The position numbers were made by a program, and so were the translations under genes. Below, in pieces: positions 60,140-64,000 of a stretch of 64,000 bases of DNA. Within the stretch, counting starts at the first letter, position 1; every line of letters begins with the position of its first letter. The stretch comes from Eumeta japonica (taxonomy: Eukaryota > Arthropoda > Insecta > Lepidoptera > Psychidae), in assembly GCA_005406025.1 (NCBI GenBank), contig BGZK01000147.1, positions 124,001 through 188,000 on the forward strand, given 5' to 3'. The notes below the pieces were generated by a model. It was not told the DNA's origin. It saw only the letters and a program-made list of their open reading frames with translations, and ran no database searches.

Positions 60140-60173
60140 AATTTTCTTCAACATAAATATGTTGAAGAAAATT
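60140..60173. repeat. 34-bp near-perfect palindrome
   Basis: AATTTTCTTCAACATA and its exact reverse complement TATGTTGAAGAAAATT are separated only by AA. There is no neighbouring element end. Confidence 0.85.
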
Positions 60174-60421
60174 AATTATTAAAAACACCGGACTTTTAGT
60201 TTTTTTTATTATTTTTTATTCTTTCGTCGTCATGATAGACCTCAAGTAAACACTAACTTCAAAAGGTATGAAATTTTGTATCATTTTATAATTTATTTTT
60301 AAACACAATGGATGATAAAAACTAATTAATCATTAAAATGGCTCAATATTTCCGAGGTCACCTCTATATGGCAAAATGATACCGACAGAATTATTATATT
60401 TTATTTATATATATAAATATA

Positions 60422-60834
60422 TTAGGACGACCCAAAAAAAACCGATTATTTTTTGTCAAGTGTCATGTGAAAATATGTTAGTTTATTATGTTTTAAGAAC
60501 CCCCTCCAAAGGACAGCTCAAAAAAAATTTTTTTAAAAGGTCGCTCACAATTTTTCAAAACTTCCAAAATCCTCAAAAATCAATTTTTTTTTCAAATACT
60601 TTTTCTCGTGATTTCATTTCTTTTTACATGAAAAATCATGAAGATCCTAAAAATTTCAAGTCAAAATTTTAATATTTAGACGTCGCGCAAATTTTTTTAA
60701 GATTTGACTCGCGCTCCTAGTGTCAATAAATTGAACTAAAAATAATTTATATATATCTAATAAACATGATAAACTAACATATTTTCACAGGAGACTTGAA
60801 AAAAATAATCGTTTTTTTTTTTGGGTCGCCCTAA
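60422..60834. mobile_element. MITE with long (about 65-bp) terminal inverted repeats and TA target
   Basis: The left end TTAGGACGACCCAAAAAAA and the right end (reverse strand) TTAGGGCGACCCAAAAAAA continue to match through GTGAAAATATGTTAGTTTAT. Small indels in the A/T runs interrupt them. TA lies on each side (60420-60421 and 60835-60836). The 413-bp element has no transposase; the open frame 60376-60672 simply crosses it. Confidence 0.8.
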
Positions 60835-60884
60835 TATATATTACATTTTATACTCGTATATAAATAATCAGACTCGTACTTGTC

Positions 60885-60980
60885 CGGTTTTTAGGATTCT
60901 TAACACAACAAGGAACCCTTATGACGGACGGACATAGCGAAACGTGTCTGTCTGCTTGTCCGTCCGCGTCTTAACTCATT
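60885..60980 (+). repeat. Short fragment of the GGTTCCG/GTCCGTC repeat family
   Basis: ACTTGTCCGGTTTTTAGGAT followed by AAGGAACCCTTATGACGGAC and a CTGTCTGCTTGTCCGTCCGC block belongs to the repeat group seen at 44445. Only the 5' portion is recognisable. Confidence 0.55.
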
Positions 60981-61379
60981 ACAATAAAGCTTTATACAAC
61001 TCTTAGGACCATAAAGCTGTAATTTAAAATGAGTATATGTATTAATCACGCTGACAAAGTAGGAGAATAAAAGTATGAAAATTCTTTTTAGTGTGAAGTG
61101 GGGACGGTTTTTTTAGTCGTCGTTATTGTTAAGCTTTAAAGTGTTAATTTTTGTCAGAGTTAAGTATACTCGCGCTCGGTTTTACCCCCATCGACATAGA
61201 ATGTGTTCATTCATCCAAAATTAACATTATAAATGTCGAGTATTAAAAAAATGCCTCTGTCTGTCTGTTACGTTTGCACACCTAACCCGCTATTCATTTC
61301 ATGGCATTTGTCGTCGGTAACTCGGATTATTATGGGTTTAGCAAAACAAAATCGCTGTACACTATCGCGAACGTTTAGT

Positions 61380-61600
61380 TTAAGATTGTGATGTAACCGC
61401 GGGCAGAGGGCCGCGGGCCGCGAGGCACGGCCGACAGACCGTGATGTGCACTATTTCGTCAGTGTCGCACGACGTGTGCCACGCTGGCCGGCTTGTGGTT
61501 AGCACGTAATGCATCGTGACCCCACCAAGACCTTCATTATTCAGTGAACAGAGGTTAATAATACAAACGTCGACAATGTAGGTGGAATTCGGTTCTTTTT
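61380..61600 (+). promoter_or_regulatory. CpG-rich patch with an arthropod-type initiator
   Basis: GAGGGCCGCGGGCCGCGAGG and CACGACGTGTGCCACGCTGG form an isolated GC-rich block. It is followed by ATTATTCAGTGAACAG, which contains TCAGT, the arthropod initiator core. A transcription start on the plus strand is plausible, with its gene beyond the window. No coding exon follows within the visible 2.4 kb except the broken gene at 62529. Confidence 0.3.
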
Positions 61601-62528
61601 TTAAAGTAGAAAAACTGATTTATGTGGGTACTTACTTGAAAGAGCTACTTTACTGCGAGTAGAAAGGAATACATTAATAATTGTTATGAGCGCGATATCC
61701 AAGTAATAAAAAAAATCTATTAAATGAATATGTGAACGTCATATCATAATCTATAGTCAGAATTGACTAAGAAATTTTCATTAATGTTATTAGTTTAAAT
61801 GAATGGCACTTACGATTGAAATAGAAGTCAATATCAAAATTTAGACGTATCAATCAAGGCAAAGATTTATTAATTCGTAAACACATTATTTATTACAAAA
61901 ACAGACTAACATAAATAGGTCTGTTAAATTTGACACGAATTTTAGGTCTTCATTAGTTTTGTCATGAATTTGAAAAATATATGTCTCGGCACGAACCGCC
62001 TAAATTCTTTTTTAAATAAATTGACATACTCCATTTTGAGCACAAAATCTATAAAGTTAAGAAATGTATAAAGTTAACTTTCCCTAATATAATAAAAAGC
62101 TCTGTGGGATAAAAGAAAACGCGAGAAAAAAAACACACCGATATGAAATATATATTTTTTTAAATCAGCTAGATTATATTCTGATGTAATATGTATAAAA
62201 AAAAATATAAGAAATTATGTCGCATAAAATTTATCCGTTAATTACGAAACCCACTTTAAAATTCTCGAATGATATTTAGATAAGTAAAATAATTAATTGA
62301 ATAAAGATACACTTAATTGACTGGTCAACAAAAAAAAATTGTTAGTTTCCTGTGATTTTTTTTTGTTTCTATCTCACATGGACGCGTATTTTTTAAATAT
62401 GGTAATATTTTTTTTCTCTAATGGTTTTTATTTTGAGTTACAGCTAACTACCCTTATTTACTATTTTTATTTGGATTTGAGTTTTTTATTCGACAAAGAA
62501 ATAAATATATTTTGTTGTTGTTTTCGAT
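61601..62528. other. No gene seen
   Basis: AT-rich sequence leading up to the broken gene at 62529. The frame at 62339-62560 is low-complexity (runs of T encoding Phe) and not a gene. Confidence 0.4.
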
Positions 62529-64000
62529 ATGGCTTCTTCAAGAAGATGTTGTGTGCTTAATCCCGATTGTTTTTATCATATTTATGGTGAATATGTATTT
62601 GCAAAATATCGAAAACCTATAACGGACTTTGTAAAAACTGCGTATCATCAATACTTTAAATTGTGTAATCAGGACAAGCCATGGGTTTGTCTTATTGTAT
62701 GCCAGAAATGTGTGGTACGTCTACGGTTATGGTCCAGTGGAAAGAGAGTCATGTTCGTAACACCAATGATATGGCGAGAACCTCGAAACCATCATGACGA
62801 TTGCTACTTCTGCGTTGTGAAAATAAAAGGAATTAACCCTGGAAATCAGATCATATCCCAATTTATCTCCTGCTCAACGTCCTCAATTAAAATCACGAGA
62901 GGTACAATCCAGCACATCTAAATCTTGTGATGATCCAAAGCCCTGTAAACCCGAACGAAATACATCAAGTGAAGACCCTGATTCAGACTACAAATTTAGC
63001 CAAGAACCTCAACCATTTAATCAGACAGAACTTAATGAATTAGTAAGTGATCTAAACTCACCGAAAGAAGCTTCTGAAATTTTAGCATCCCGTATAAAAG
63101 AAAAAAAAAATACTTATTCCAGAAACCAACATTATATCTTATCGTATCCGAGAAAAAAATCTGTTACCGTATTTTTCTCAAGAGAAGGATTTAGTTTTTT
63201 ATAACGATGTTGGCGGTATTTTGCAACAGATGGGATTAAAAATGTACCAACCTAGTGATTAGCGTCTTTTCATAGATAGCAGCAAAAGAAGCATGTTTTG
63301 CTTCATAATGGTAATAAGTATGAATATATACCTATTGCACATTCGGTGACTTTAATTATATATAATAACAAAAAAGAAGAATACGCAAATGTTTCTAAGG
63401 TTATGGAAAAAATTAAGCATCAAGATCACAAATAAGGTCATATGTGTTTATCTGAAAATGGTTAACTTTCTTTTAGGACAACAAGGGGGATACACGAAAT
63501 TCCCTTGTTTCATGTGTCTCTGGGAAAGTCATTATAAACAACACCATTGGTCACAAAAAGTTTGGCCAGTGCGGGAAGAGCTAAAAGTTGGTACCAAAAG
63601 TATTATAAACACGCCTTTAGTTAGCCGAGACCACATCATAGTTCCACCATTTCATATTAAACTCGGCATAATGAAACAGTTTTCAAAGGTGCTTGGCAAA
63701 AGTTGCGAATGTTTCAATATTCTTTCACGCAAGTTTCCATGATTAAGTACGGAAAAATTGAAAGCTGATATTTTTGATGGGCCACAAATTAGACAACTCA
63801 TGAAAACTCCTTATTTTGTCAAATCAATGACTGAAGTCGAATTCAAAGCTTGGAATCCATTTGTTTTGATTACGAGTGATTTCCTTGGCAAAAAAAGAAA
63901 TCTGACGACGACGTTGAGCTGGTTGAGTCCATACTATCGAACTTGCAAGATCTAGGGTGCAACATAATAAAAATACACTTTCTGCACTCGCATTTAGACC
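62529..64000 (+). pseudogene. Broken, partial member of an uncharacterised multicopy arthropod family
   Basis: From the ATG at 62529 the frame gives ITDFVKTAYHQYFKL, DKPW, a VCQKCVVRLRLWSSGKR block, MIWREPRNHHDDCYFC and then a frameshift at about 62840. Downstream pieces in other frames include LFIDSSKRS (63271), LLGQQGGYTKFPCFMCLWES (63467), VPPFHIKLGIMKQF and FDGPQIRQLM. I recall this order from large families of unnamed proteins in insects, spiders and Hydra. Their copy number suggests a transposon or transposon-derived origin. The two CxxC pairs around CQKC and CYFC look zinc-binding, while the usual N-terminal CxxC appears lost (CFYHIYGEY). At least four frame changes and in-frame stops show it is dead. 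It runs off the window end. Confidence 0.75.

Noticed and set aside
60376..60672. 98-aa plus-strand frame
   Set aside because: It crosses the left end of the MITE at 60422-60834; coding is incidental.
1..64000. CRISPR arrays, bacterial operons, tRNA or rRNA genes
   Set aside because: No regularly spaced repeat arrays or prokaryotic gene organisation, and no tRNA or rRNA sequence recognised by eye on either strand. A covariance-model scan would be needed to exclude tRNAs fully.

Overview
This is a stretch of an insect nuclear genome, most likely a moth or butterfly. It is AT-rich, its genes are split by GT/AG introns, and it carries dispersed repeats typical of Lepidoptera. These include the repeat that opens near GGGTTCCGAGCCAAAATGG and ends near CTTGGCCAGTTTTTT, several decayed LINE tails matching the common 'ACGCCTATTTCCC..GGGTAGGCAGAG' sequence, and Bm1-like SINE fragments. 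The species cannot be read from the sequence alone.

The only host genes I can support are two complete paralogues of a fatty acid transport protein / very-long-chain acyl-CoA synthetase (FATP, SLC27 family). They lie head to tail on the minus strand. Copy A has 12 coding exons (26554 down to 10959, 648 aa). Copy B has 13 coding exons (46220 down to 34778, 705 aa). Every splice junction I traced keeps frame. Eleven exons are shared and ten of them have identical length in the two copies; the other differs by two codons. Both copies keep the AMP-binding loop [10 protein letters not shown], the [10 protein letters not shown] motif and the FATP signature [20 protein letters not shown]. Copy B has an extra 5' coding exon and a longer N-terminus, and is much richer in G/C at third codon positions. 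Both proteins should import and activate long-chain fatty acids at a membrane. Whether they divide that work by tissue or substrate cannot be read here.

Layout. 1-8.5 kb: repeats, a decayed LINE tail, a small inverted-repeat element, and a nearly complete but dead RTE-like LINE (5272-8376) inserted with an 11-bp target duplication into an older repeat. 8.5-10.9 kb: no gene. 10.96-26.6 kb: FATP copy A, with a pogo-like MITE, a deleted Tigger/CENP-B-type transposon and several LINE fragments in its introns. 26.6-34.8 kb: the spacer between the genes, with a jockey/CR1-like LINE fragment. 34.8-46.4 kb: FATP copy B, with a full-length broken mariner and a hAT-type MITE with perfect 8-bp target duplications in its introns. 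46.4-62.5 kb: no recognisable gene, but CpG-rich patches that could hold distal promoters, several dispersed repeats and one long-stem hairpin. 62.5-64 kb: the broken start of a multicopy arthropod gene family of unknown function, cut by the window edge.

I do not see a convincing new biological system. The most interesting signals are the FATP duplication with conserved architecture but different base composition, a set of near-perfect short-loop inverted repeats (two created inside transposon coding sequence), an unnamed dispersed repeat present twice, and the decayed copy of the uncharacterised arthropod family at the right edge.
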